Shown here: piece after piece, positions 48,735-62,502 of the stretch
Numbering within the stretch: the first letter of the stretch is position 1
Layout: each line of letters starts with the position of its first letter
Made by a program: the position numbers and the translations under genes
From: Amoebidium appalachense
Lineage: Eukaryota; Ichthyosporea
DNA: 64,000 nucleotides
Direction of reading: 5' to 3'
NCBI GenBank assembly: GCA_963693365.1
Contig: CAVNZM010000005.1
Span: 3,286,001-3,350,000 of the forward strand
The notes under the pieces: model-generated
Databases searched by the model: none
Told to the model about the DNA's origin: nothing
The model's input: the letters and a program-made list of their open reading frames with translations, nothing else

Positions 48735-49804
48735 TGCTAATTTATTACTTGTATGAGTGCTAATTTATTACTTGTATGAGTGCTACTTGTATGAGTGCTA
48801 ATTTATTACTTGTATGAGTGCTAATTTATTACTTGTATGAGTGCTACTTGTATGAGTGCTAATTTATTACTTGTATGAGTGCTAATTTATTACTTGTATG
48901 AGTGCTAATTTATTACTTGTATGAGTGCTAATTTATTACTTGTATGAGTGCTAATTTATTACTTGTATGAGTGCTAATTTATTAATTGTATGAGTGCTAC
49001 TTGTATGAGTGCTAATTTATTGCTTGTATGAGTGCTAATTTATTACTTGTATGAGTGCTAATTTATTACTTGTGTGAGTGCTAAATTATTACTTGTATGA
49101 GTGCTACTTGTATGAGTGCTAATTTATTACTTGTATGAGTGCTAATTTATTACTTGTATGAGTGCTAATTTATTACTTGTATGAGTGCTAATTTATTACT
49201 TGTATGAGTGCTAATTTATTACTTGTATGAGTGCTAATTTATTACTTGTATGAGTGCTACTTGTATGAGTGCTAATTTATTACTTGTATGAGTGCTAATT
49301 TATTACTTGTATGGGTGCTAATTTATTACTTGTATGAGTGCTAATTTATTACTTGTATGAGTGCTAATTTATTACTTGTATGAGTGCTACTTGTATGACT
49401 GCTAATTTATTACTTGTATGAGTGCTAATTTATTACTTGTATGAGTGCTAATTTATTACTTGTGTGAGTGCTAATTTATTACTTGTATGAGTGCTACTTG
49501 TATGAGTGCTAATTTATTACTTGTATGAGTGCTAATTTATTACTTGTATGAGTGCCACTTGTATGAGTGCTAATTTATTACTTGTATGAGTGCTAATTTA
49601 TTACTTGTATGAGTGCTAATTTATTACTTGTATGAGTGCTAATTTATTACTTGTATGAGTGCTACTTGTATGAGTGCTAATTTATTACTTGTATGAGTGC
49701 TAATTTATTACTTGTATGAGTGCTACTTGTATGAGTGCTAATTTATTACTTGTATGAGTGCTAATTTATTACTTGTATGAGTGCTAATTTATTACTTGTA
49801 TGAG
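48735..49804. repeat. Minisatellite of 40 long (23-bp) and 10 short (15-bp) units
   Basis: The long unit is TGCT plus AATTTATTACTTGTATGAG; the short unit lacks the 8-bp AATTTATT. Reading through, runs of long units between successive short ones are 2, 2, 6, 4, 6, 5, 4, 2, 4, 2 and 3. The sum 40x23 + 10x15 = 1,070 bp fits the span exactly. Only about eight units carry point variants (for example ATTAATTG, ATTGCTTG, GTGTGAG, ATGGG and GCCACT). The array is AT-rich in a G/C-tract neighbourhood and has in-unit stops, so it is non-coding. Confidence 0.97.
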
Positions 49805-50046
49805 TGCTGGGCACGTGATCTCCATGGCACCTTTCCCCCCAAACCCTAGCCCCTCAGGCATACCGTAAGCCCCAAAAAGATAAGGAAACATGTAGGTGTG
49901 GTTCGGGGAGAGGGAATGGCAGCAGATGGCTGGGAGGGGATGGGGGGAGGGGGGTGGGGGGATGGGGGGAAACTGGCTATACATGGTGTGCTTCTTTGAT
50001 TCCAATGTTGGTGCCGTTGATTCGGGTGCCGATGTTGCCCTTACTC

Positions 50047-50115
<69 letters not shown>

Positions 50116-50205
50116 GTGTGTGTGTGCGCGCGCGTGTGTGTGTGTGTGCGCGCGCGTGTGTGTGAACATGTGAGCATGTGCGTGTCTGCGCATAGTGTTG
50201 TATTG

Positions 50206-50287
<82 letters not shown>

Positions 50288-50574
50288 ATGTCTGTGCTGT
50301 GTGCACATCTGTGTTCGGGTGTGGGTGTGGGTATGAGTTTGAGTGTGAGTTCGTGTGTGGCTGTTGCAGCATGTGTGTATTTTTGTCTGTGTGTGTGTGA
50401 TTGTCTGTGTTTGTGTTTATGCCTGTGTGGGTGCGGTGGAGGCAGAGCGAAACAGAAGGGGTTAAGAAACACAAAGAGAAGAAGGGGAGATTGGAGCTAT
50501 AGGCGATGTGTGCATGTGTATGTGGCTGGGGGTTGGTGATAGTGGTATTTTTTCTTTTTTCTTTCTTTCTTTTC

Positions 50575-50657
<83 letters not shown>

Positions 50658-51029
50658 ATATACCTGCATAGGCAAAGGCTACGGTGGCCCAGGGGGTAAG
50701 CATTGTGAGGGGTTGGTGGCAGTAGGAGAGGAGGGGCTGGTGGCCATGCGGGTCAACCTGTGGATCTGCACTAGTGGGTATAGGCACACATACAGCCATG
50801 GAAACAGGCACACACACAAACGGATAGGCACAGGAAGGCATCCACATACACGTATGCACACAAGAACACACACAGGTATCGGCAGAACACCTCCCCCCCC
50901 CCCCCCCCCCCCCCCCCCTCCCCCCCCCCCCCCCCCCCCCTCCCCCTCCCCCCCTGCCCTCTCTATCAAAAACTTGAAAAAAATGTGCACACTTTGACCC
51001 AGAAAACCTTAGCTATCCACCCTCCTTCC

Positions 51030-51063
<34 letters not shown>

Positions 51064-51316
51064 TTCCCCTCCCCCCCTTCTCTCTCTCCCCCCCAGCAAA
51101 AAACAAGAATCAATAAATATAATAAAACAAAATGAACCAAAAAAATAAACAACGGACATAGGTATAGGCACGTCACAGTCGGTTCGAAAGGTCGGGAGTG
51201 TAATGTAGCACAAGGTGCAGTCCCCATATCTTCTCTTATACTCCTGCACACAATTCCTCACTGAGTACCATAATGCAAGAATAGAAACACCAAACTTCTT
51301 AATAAATTAAGGTTAA
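49805..51316. repeat. Microsatellites and poly-pyrimidine/poly-G tracts with unique spacers
   Basis: (GT)n at 50,049-50,110 and 50,205-50,285. A (CTTTT)-rich then T run then G run compound at 50,549-50,656. C runs at 50,891-50,940 and 51,031-51,063. Unique spacers at 49,805-50,040, 50,290-50,545 and 50,657-50,885. 51,095-51,316 is AT-rich and non-coding and abuts the truncated LINE. Confidence 0.85.
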
Positions 51317-52852
51317 AAATACAAGAAAATAAATAAGACAACCCCCTTGTTAGAAGCACTCTTGTCTCAAACCTATGGTAGAGCTGTGGTTAATGGGCAT
51401 CTTTCATATGGTTTTGCTCGTACTAGAGGTCTCTTGCAGGGTTCATTGCTTAGCCCCTTTTTGTTTAACCTATTTATAGATGATTTGGCTGTCAAGATTT
51501 ACGCCGAAAACGATGACCCTATTAATAACTTTCCGCCTGCACTTCTCTATGCTGATGATCTGTCCCTCCTTGCCCGTACCCCTAGACGCCTGCAAAGATT
51601 GTTCGATGTAGTGTCAGAGTGGTGCAAGGCAAACCTTATGATCCTTAACATAGACAAATGTGGTGTTCTTGTACCTGATATAGCTAACAATTTACACACA
51701 TTTACATTATCATCTAAACCTGTACCTATAGTTCCAGAATACAAATATCTTGGTGTTCCGGTTGATTCTGTTGGTGTTATGTTTCCCCATATGGTCGAAA
51801 AGAGGGTAGAGTTGGCTCGTAAGCGGTTAGCTTTCTTCTCGGCTAATATTTTTAAAGACACACCCCTCCATCCTTCTATTAGACTTACATTTATTCGCAC
51901 TTTTGTCTTCCCGGCATGTGAATATGGTTTACCCCTTCTCGCCGCTTGGATCAAGAAAGAGAGAACTAGAGCGCTTAAACCCTTGGCAAATTTCCTTGAA
52001 GCAGAAGTTGCCTCCTTTCTATCTAACAACTGTTGTAAACCTGGGCCTGTAACGCTCTCGATATATGGTCTGGTCCCAATAGCTGCTAGAGTATCCTATC
52101 TCGCGCTGAAATTCAATAAGCACATAAGCCGCTTAAAGAAGTATTTGCCCTCCCACCCTCTCTTCTCTATCCGACCTGTCCCCTCCTCACCTCTCCCCTC
52201 TTTCCTCCCCTCTCTCTCCCCTTCTCCCCTGGGCACAAATACAAATAAACCCCGCAATAGTGTGTGTGTGACTTTGGACTGCCACTTACTTATTAAACAT
52301 GTACACAATCACAAGATAATCACGCAATATAACAAATGGAAAAAGATACCACACGACACTAGACCCGATGAAAGCATACACCTTGAAAAACTAAGCCTTA
52401 TGTCTCGTTTTATATATACTGACCGCCTCAACCATATTGCCAAATATGGCACTCGCAAGTGTATAACACCTAAATACATATTACCTTCCTGTAGAACTGG
52501 TCTTTCTCTAGCTGATGGTATTATTGATCAATTACCACGCTTTTACTGTACACGTGCTATACAGTGGAGATCTAATAAGTATAAGGTGGCATCATTTGCA
52601 TACCCAAACAACACACACACACACCAGTTTAACCGGTCATGTATCGCCAAATGTAGTTTGATAGACCACATAATACCGCAACACACACACGTCACATTCA
52701 CAACAGACACCCAGAAAGATAGCCTACCTGTAAATTACAACATCCTTGATTTTATACTAAACACGCGTAACTACGACCTGTTTATTAGATGTATTGATTG
52801 GCTTGAGAAACACATCACTACAAAATTATAGCGCACGCGCACACACACACAC

Positions 52853-52905
<53 letters not shown>

Positions 52906-52937
52906 CCAGCTGATACCGAGTGTCCCGAGGGGAGCCC

Positions 52938-52972
<35 letters not shown>
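51317..52972 (+). mobile_element. 5'-truncated non-LTR (LINE-type) retrotransposon
   Basis: The 3' part of a LINE. The frame is open from 51,317 (preceding in-frame stop at 51,314-51,316) and contains the C-terminal half of a reverse transcriptase. Then come a (CA)n-containing 3' UTR and a 31-nt A-tail (52,942-52,972). The endonuclease and the N-terminal RT blocks are absent, as expected for incomplete reverse transcription during insertion. The frame is intact, suggesting recent insertion. I could not find convincing target-site duplications. The exact 5' junction is uncertain (51,317-51,345). Confidence 0.8.
51347..52831 (+). CDS. LINE reverse transcriptase, C-terminal part (truncated)
   Basis: 494 codons counted from a TTG that is not a true start; the real N-terminus is missing. 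Motifs, by residue: RGLLQGS (27-33, RT block 4) followed by LSPFLFNLFIDDL; the catalytic YADD (68-71); NIDK (101-104, block 6); YKYLGV (132-137, block 7). A thumb-like segment follows, including PACEYGLPLLAAW. After about residue 265 there is a Pro/Ser-rich low-complexity insert (about 52,150-52,235), then a C-terminal region with Cys/His residues but no clear RNase H motif. The role is target-primed reverse transcription of its own RNA. Both visible YADD aspartates are intact, but without its 5' half the copy cannot act alone. Confidence 0.85.
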   Translation: MLEALLSQTYGRAVVNGHLSYGFARTRGLLQGSLLSPFLFNLFIDDLAVKIYAENDDPINNFPPALLYADDLSLLARTPRRLQRLFDVVSEWCKANLMILNIDKCGVLVPDIANNLHTFTLSSKPVPIVPEYKYLGVPVDSVGVMFPHMVEKRVELARKRLAFFSANIFKDTPLHPSIRLTFIRTFVFPACEYGLPLLAAWIKKERTRALKPLANFLEAEVASFLSNNCCKPGPVTLSIYGLVPIAARVSYLALKFNKHISRLKKYLPSHPLFSIRPVPSSPLPSFLPSLSPSPLGTNTNKPRNSVCVTLDCHLLIKHVHNHKIITQYNKWKKIPHDTRPDESIHLEKLSLMSRFIYTDRLNHIAKYGTRKCITPKYILPSCRTGLSLADGIIDQLPRFYCTRAIQWRSNKYKVASFAYPNNTHTHQFNRSCIAKCSLIDHIIPQHTHVTFTTDTQKDSLPVNYNILDFILNTRNYDLFIRCIDWLEKHITTKL

Positions 52973-55630
<2,658 letters not shown>

Positions 55631-56706
55631 TTGTAGTGGCCACCATAATCAAAATTTTAAGGATCCCTGTAAAATTCCCTGTAAAATGATGAGTGCAGCA
55701 CGTACCTTTTGTAGTGGACAGTCGGTAGGTGCTGGCCAAACCTGGCCAGCGATGGCACAAGCGGGTTGGCATGTTTGGGCGCAGTAATGTAGCTTAGCCG
55801 GAAGAGAAAACGAGTGGGCCTCTTAGAAAACCTCTGATACGGGCTTTTTGTTTGTAAGCAGTAGCTTTCAAATATGGTGAGTGTGAGGTGGTTTTCCGTT
55901 CACCAGAAGGTTAGGTAAGACAGCTTGATAGGCAACTGTGGCGATCCAGACGCAAACAATATCCGTTACCCTTTCCTTGAACAGTAGCACCAACAGTTCG
56001 CAATACGGTGTGGTATGTAAAACTGTATGTATAATACGATCGTCGTGGAGCTTCGCATGGGTTCACGAAATTTTCCCAAATTTTCAAACAGAGCGAAGAC
56101 GGTGACTGAGCTGAGGTCGGAGTTCGAAGAGGTCGGACAAAGACATGGACCACGGCCATCTAGAGTCTCTAGATGGCCGTGGACATGGACGAAGGACAAG
56201 TTGACAACAACTGCTGTTTGAAATGTTCCCGCCAAAAGCATTTTAGGTAACCCAATAACATTTTACGATCTAGAAATTTACGTAAGTGTAAGAGCCAGTC
56301 ATTGCAGTGCCGTCATCTGAAGGACAGTGCACGTGCCCATGCATCCCTCCAGACTGCATGCGCAGTTATGAGCTTTTGGCTCGCTGTTTCAGAGTTAGAC
56401 GGAGGAAAAGAACATGCATATGCATAGAAGGTTTACACGGTCTATATAGAAAATATATAGGCTAATAGATCTTTAATACAGGACAAGAAAGCTACGTGCG
56501 GCACCCAGAACTCTGTCGTTTTTGCTCATGTTATAGCTGTTTTGTATGACCAAACGGAACAATCCAAAGGTGTGACCGCTACTTTAAACACACAGTTTGA
56601 TCACCTTTATGCACTTGTATAGCCCCTTTTAGTTTGGCAAAAAGAGGGAAAGTTTTGTTGGTTTCTTACACAAGTGCCGTTCAGGGCCTGGGCATCGGAA
56701 ATAAAC
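55631..56706. other. Unique region upstream of the WDR55-like gene
   Basis: Non-repetitive, about 1.1 kb, directly before the putative WDR55 start codon, so probably promoter plus 5' UTR. It contains a 33-nt perfect palindrome at 56,150-56,182 and a TATATAG-type AT-rich patch near 56,435-56,460. Small frames on both strands around 55,960-56,240 overlap each other and the palindrome and match nothing I know. Confidence 0.45.
56150..56182. repeat. Perfect 33-nt palindrome (16-bp arms, 1-nt centre)
   Basis: The left arm CCACGGCCATCTAGAG (56,150-56,165) and right arm CTCTAGATGGCCGTGG (56,167-56,182) are exact reverse complements around a single T. It could be a dimeric protein-binding site or a cruciform. 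It lies about 540 bp upstream of the putative WDR55 ATG. Confidence 0.75.
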
Positions 56707-56715
56707 ATGGCCGAC
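56707..56715 (+). CDS. Putative exon 1 of the WDR55-like gene (Met-Ala-Asp)
   Basis: ATGGCCGAC in good context (A at -3, G at +4) is followed at once by a strong donor GTAAGTG. It ends in phase 0, and the first secure WD40 exon (59,127) starts in phase 0 after AG. Joining them gives an N-terminus MADFDENTPPQLVF directly before the first WD repeat, matching the short N-termini of plant and fungal homologues. Only nine coding bases support it, so this is inference; another exon within the 2.4 kb intron remains possible. Confidence 0.4.
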
Positions 56716-57426
56716 GTAAGTGTTTTGTGCTTTCCCCAGAATACCTGCAACCAATCCATAGACATCGGGGCACGAGCACACCCGCACACACACGCATACG
56801 TACATGCACGCGCGCACACACGCGCGCACCCGCTCACACGCCCATACTACCCGCACATTCACACACTGGCGTGCACACTAACAAGAAACAAGCACAAACG
56901 GTTCAGACACAAGGGCATGCACCAGAACATACACATACACACAATCACTCGAAGGCAACTCACGTGCGTACGTACATGCACACACACACCATCAGCCGAA
57001 AACGGAGCGTACTTGCATCCATGTTCATCAAATGCAGACACAACGCGCACATGTGCATACACTACATACAAACACCAACATAGACAAAAGCAACACACAT
57101 TCAAACATGCACATGTACATACACACACACACACACACACACACAAGCAAACACAAGCACCCCCCCCCCACACACACCCAAGCACACACATACGCACACA
57201 CACACACACACACAAAAGACACTCACTTCTTTTGTGTACACATCAGTGCTGCACGGCACGGCACATACACCGGTTGCTTGCAACAAGTTCTTTTTCTATC
57301 TACGTAGCTGTTGTGTAACATGCTTTCAGAATCATACTACGTGCCTCTGCTATCATATTCACTGCTGTCCCTCCCATCCTCTCCGCCTCCCCCTCCCCCC
57401 TACCTCCCCCCCCCCCCCCTCCCCCT

Positions 57427-57458
<32 letters not shown>

Positions 57459-58984
57459 CTCCCTCTCATCATGCATCCCTGCAATTATAAAGTACACAAC
57501 TCTACCGTGCTTCATTTTGACGATCAGGCCCACTTAAGCGTGTTTGGGTGGTGGGGGGGTGCGCGACGTGTTTGGGTGGTGGGGGGGTGCGCGGAGAGAG
57601 GGTGGTGGTGGTGGTGGTGGTGGTGGGGGGGGGGGGGGGGGAGGGGGGAGGAAAGGGGTTGAAGGCCAACGGAGAACAGGGGGGAAGAGGTAGGATAAAA
57701 AGAAAGTCTTGGAAACGACGTGATGGGGGGTGGCCTGTAATAAGTTCCTGTGTGCAGTGGCCTTTTGTTTTTTATTTTCTTGTTTGTTAGGTTTTTTTTT
57801 TTTTGGGGGGGGGGGGGGGGGAGGGGGGGGGGGGGGAATAATGCTCGGTGTTTTCCCATCGCTTTGGTTGGCATGGTTGGGAGACAGTCAGAGACAAAAG
57901 GATTTGGATTAATGGGTGATGTGCGAGTCCTGTGTTTCATAGCATAGCTGTACATAGGTATGTGCTCTGTATGAGCAGAGACAAGGAAGGGGGAGGGGGA
58001 GGGGGGGGGGGGGGATAGAAAGGAAGTGGGTAGAGGGGGGAGTGGCAAGGAAAATGTTGGTGTGGGGAAACCGGGGGGGGCTCTACCTAGGGATTAGTGG
58101 TTTTAAGAGAGTGAGAAATCACGGGGGCATCCCCGTATAGCCGCTGTTTAGGACTGTGTTTGAGACATTGATTAAGACAGTAAAACTTTGGATCTATGGC
58201 AAAAAAAGATATTTTTTCTGTTTTCTTTTCAGCGGATACAGTTGCAGCAGCTCTCCTCTATCTTTTGCTCCCCCCCCCCCCCCCCCCCCCCCCCCCTCCC
58301 CCCCTCCCCCTGTGAACTCCCAAAGCCCTTCCCTCTCCCAACTCTATCTTAACCCCCCTCCCCCCGGGGCCCCTCTTCCCCCCGCCCGTCTTTCCCTCTC
58401 CCTTCTACCACCCTAGGTGACTTTGTCTATTTTCTTGCTCCCCCCACCCCCTCCCCCTCTCTCCGCGGCGCACCATCTCTCCTTTCACACACACACACAC
58501 AGCCTTTCTCTCCCACCTCCTCCCCTCCCCTCCCCGCTCCTCCCCCCCCCCCCCCCCCGTCCCTGGCTACACACCCTCCCTCCTTCTCTTCCTCTTCCCA
58601 GACATCCGCGTATCCTCGCCTCTCTCCTGTCTCCTCTCTCTAATCTTTGGCCTCTTTTCTTGTTATGTTTTTGCACACACGACGTTGGTCCTTTTTTTGT
58701 GTGTGGGCTGGGCCTTGAAAAAAGCTAACAGTAGTTGCCCCCCCCCCCCCCCCCCTTTGCGCCTTCCCCTCCTCCCCTCCCCCCCCCTCGTTGGGGCTGC
58801 CCCCGCACAAAAGCTTTACTCTTCTCACTCCCGATATCTTTATCCCTCCACCCCCTCCGCCCCTAAAACCCTCAAACCCCCCCCCCCCCCCCCCCCCCCG
58901 CCCCGCCCCCCCCGGCTCCCCTCAACCTCTCCGCTTCCCCTCACATACACACATTCAAACATCATCTCTCCCTCATTCCGTTGT

Positions 58985-59051
<67 letters not shown>

Positions 59052-59054
59052 CGC

Positions 59055-59126
<72 letters not shown>
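56716..59126 (+). other. Putative intron 1 of the WDR55-like gene
   Basis: It holds a CA-rich stretch (56,770-57,230), C runs (57,400-57,455), G-rich tracts (57,610-57,650, 57,805-57,836 and 58,000-58,014), C-rich tracts (58,271-58,311, 58,540-58,559, 58,738-58,755 and 58,879-58,910) and a (CA)n tract of about 135 nt (58,989-59,125) whose last AG is the acceptor. Unique pieces at 57,660-57,790 and 57,840-58,260 show no exon. Confidence 0.5.
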
Positions 59127-59129
<3 letters not shown>

Positions 59130-59246
59130 GATGAGAACACCCCCCCCCAGCTTGTGTTCAACGACCAGGTGTTTGCCATTGCATTCAGTCCCACAGCAAA
59201 CATCGTGGCATCCGGTCTGATTTCAGGCCCCGTCTTTGTGTGAGTA

Positions 59247-59291
<45 letters not shown>

Positions 59292-59638
59292 CCCCCCCCA
59301 AGAAAAAAAAAAAAAAAAAAAAACTCTTTGTGTGTGCTTTGCAACATCTGCATTATTTTGTCTGTCGCGATTGTGTACTTGGGTACTCTGCAACACATCC
59401 CCCCCCCCCCCCCCCCTCTCCCCCTCCCCCCTTTCTGCCCCCCTCCCCCCCTCCCCCCCTCTCGTCTGCCCTCGACTCTCTTCCCCCGTTCCCAGTGATA
59501 CGTGCACAACTCATGTGCACACTCACTGTGCCCATCCCACACACCAGACACACTGGGCTGTAGGTAAGCTTTCATTGTTGTTCTTGTCTGATTGTGTGGC
59601 TCTCTTGTGTTTTTCCCCAATTTACCCTTCTCCCCCCC

Positions 59639-59674
<36 letters not shown>

Positions 59675-60209
59675 CCCTCCCCCCCAACCCCCCTCCCTCC
59701 CTCCCTCCCCCTATGCACTTAGAACTTATCATAACAATGATGATGAAGAATGAGTGAAATAATGGGGGAAAGGAACACAGAAATCATCTGTACCTTCCTA
59801 CCCCCCCCCCCCCCCCCCTCCCCTCCCCCCTCCCCTCCCCACTTGCCCCTTCCTCCGCTACCCCCCCCCCCCCCCCACCTCCCTCCCTCCCCTACCCCCT
59901 CCTCTCCAACCTCCAACCCTACCCACCGCCCTGCCTTTCCCTCTCTCTCTATCTCTTCTTGTCTCCTCTCCTTCCCCCCCCCCCTTCTCCTCCCCTCTTT
60001 GGGAGGATGGGCTCTGCTTGTTATGCATACTCTTTGTGTGTTTGCAATCTGCCTTATGTTGTCCGTTAGGATTGTGTCTTTCGTATACAATTACACATTC
60101 TTACCGCCCCCCCCCCCAAACCACCCCGGGGCCTTAGACCAGAGCTGTTCACCCTGTTGATGGGTTCCGGTTGCCTTTTTCTGACTGCACACATGTTCTG
60201 CCCACTGTT

Positions 60210-60254
<45 letters not shown>

Positions 60255-60383
60255 AGTATCTGTGCTTCCATGTTCACATTACCCTCTAATACTTTGATCT
60301 TCCCTCCCCCCCTCCCCCTCCCCGCCTCCCCTCCCCCCTCCAACCCCCCGGATGGATCCACAGGCACGCACGCACGAACAAGC

Positions 60384-60434
<51 letters not shown>

Positions 60435-60661
60435 CAACCGCTATGCACAGGAGGGCAACCAACAACTCTTCCACCTTAGCCACCACCAAAAGGCCTGCCG
60501 TGCCCTCGAGTTCTCACACGATGGTTCTGGTAAGCCAACCCCCCCCCCCCCCCCCCCTCTCCCTCCTCCTTCCCCCCGCACCCCCCTCTTTCCCCCCCCT
60601 CCCCACCCCCCCCCCCCCCCCCCCCCCTTCCCCCCCGTCTCCTCCCCCCGGCTCCCCCCCT

Positions 60662-60693
<32 letters not shown>

Positions 60694-61241
60694 CCCTCTC
60701 TAGTCGATTCCCTCTGCTCCCGGCCCCCCTTCCCCCTCCCCTTAGACAAAGATGACCTTGGGATATTGTCGTTTTTGCATTCACATTCTTTTTTTGCGTA
60801 TGTGGATTGTCGTACCTCTTGTGAAATGAACTTCGTATTGTGTACTGCATTCTACCCCCCGCCCTACCCTCCCCTCCTCCCTACCCCCTGCCCCCCCTCC
60901 CCCCCTTTCCTCTCTCTAGGAAGCCCGCAAGAATAGGATTTGCTTATAGAGCATACGCTGAGCGTCTTCGTGTCTGCACGCCACCATACGACTTGCACAG
61001 TCACATGTTTCCTCGTTGTGTTAGCTACTGCATCATATCTTAGTCAACCCTTCCCTCCCTTTCTTCTTCCCTTTTTGCTTACTACCATCTCTCACACTAA
61101 CTAACCTTCTCTCTCTGCATTTTTCCCACAGCCCTCTTCACAGCGTCCAAAGACAAGTCCCTATCTCTTGTGAATATGGCTACCGGTCAGGTCGTGTCAA
61201 CCGTGGAGAATGCACATGCGTAAGCCCATGCCCCCCCACCC

Positions 61242-61297
<56 letters not shown>

Positions 61298-61463
61298 CCA
61301 CCACCCCACCACCACCACCACCACCACCACTATACACACACACACGCATATACACACACCACGGATGCACCTGCGACCACCATCACTGCCGTCACCACTA
61401 CGACACACACACAGAGAAACAGAAACACACACATCCGCACGCGCACACACACACACAAACACA

Positions 61464-61550
<87 letters not shown>

Positions 61551-62067
61551 GGGGGGGGGGGGGGGGGGAAGAGAGAGGGGAGGAGAGAGAGAGACCAAAC
61601 ACACACAGAAAATTTCATGCCACCAAATGCGCAAATACACACTCGGAGGTGACTTATGAATTTTTGTCATGTGCTAGTTCGTGCTTGTATTTTGATGTGT
61701 GGGTTATGTACCTGTTTACCTTACGGCATGCCTTGTTTGCATACCTAACTGTGTGGGGATTCGAACTCTAGCTGTAATTTGGGTTTAAAATGTTGCTCAA
61801 AATGGGACTTGGTGAGTGCCAGGTTGTGGGGTGAAGCTACAAAGGAGGTGTGCATGGGGGAAGATGTGTTGGTCTGTTTGGTTGTGGGAGAAGGGGGGGG
61901 GGGGGACCTTACACACTCTTTTAGGGGGTTGGAGGATCTCATGTTCCTTGGGGGGAAGGGGGGGGGGGGTATTCTTTTTAGGGGTAGGGGGATCTTATAT
62001 TCCTTTTAAAAGGAAGATCTTATATCCCTTTAAGGGGGGGGGGGGGGGGGAGAATCTTATATTCCTT

Positions 62068-62098
<31 letters not shown>

Positions 62099-62443
62099 GG
62101 ATCTTATGTTCCTTTTGGGGAGGGTGGGGGGGAATCTTTTATTTTTTGGGAGGGATCTCGTATTCCTTTCGCGGGGGGGGGGGGGGTTGGTTAAAGTCCT
62201 TGACCATATATGGCAATGCAGTGACCCAATCAACTCGCTGTGTTTGCTTGACGAGACACTGCTTGCATCCGGCGATGACGAAGGCTGTGTGAAGGTGCCA
62301 AGCCATTTCTCTCCCTCCCTCCCTCCCCCCCCCCCTCCCCCCCCCCCCCCCCCCCCCCTCCCTCCCTCCCTTTATCCCTACTTCGCTCTCTTCCTTGCTC
62401 GCTCCCTCCCTTCCCCCCTCCCTTCTTCCATCCATCCCTCCCC

Positions 62444-62502
<59 letters not shown>

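Noticed and set aside
48735-49804. CRISPR-like array
   Set aside because: Units are directly abutting with no spacers, lengths are 23 and 15 bp, and the host is eukaryotic; it is a minisatellite.
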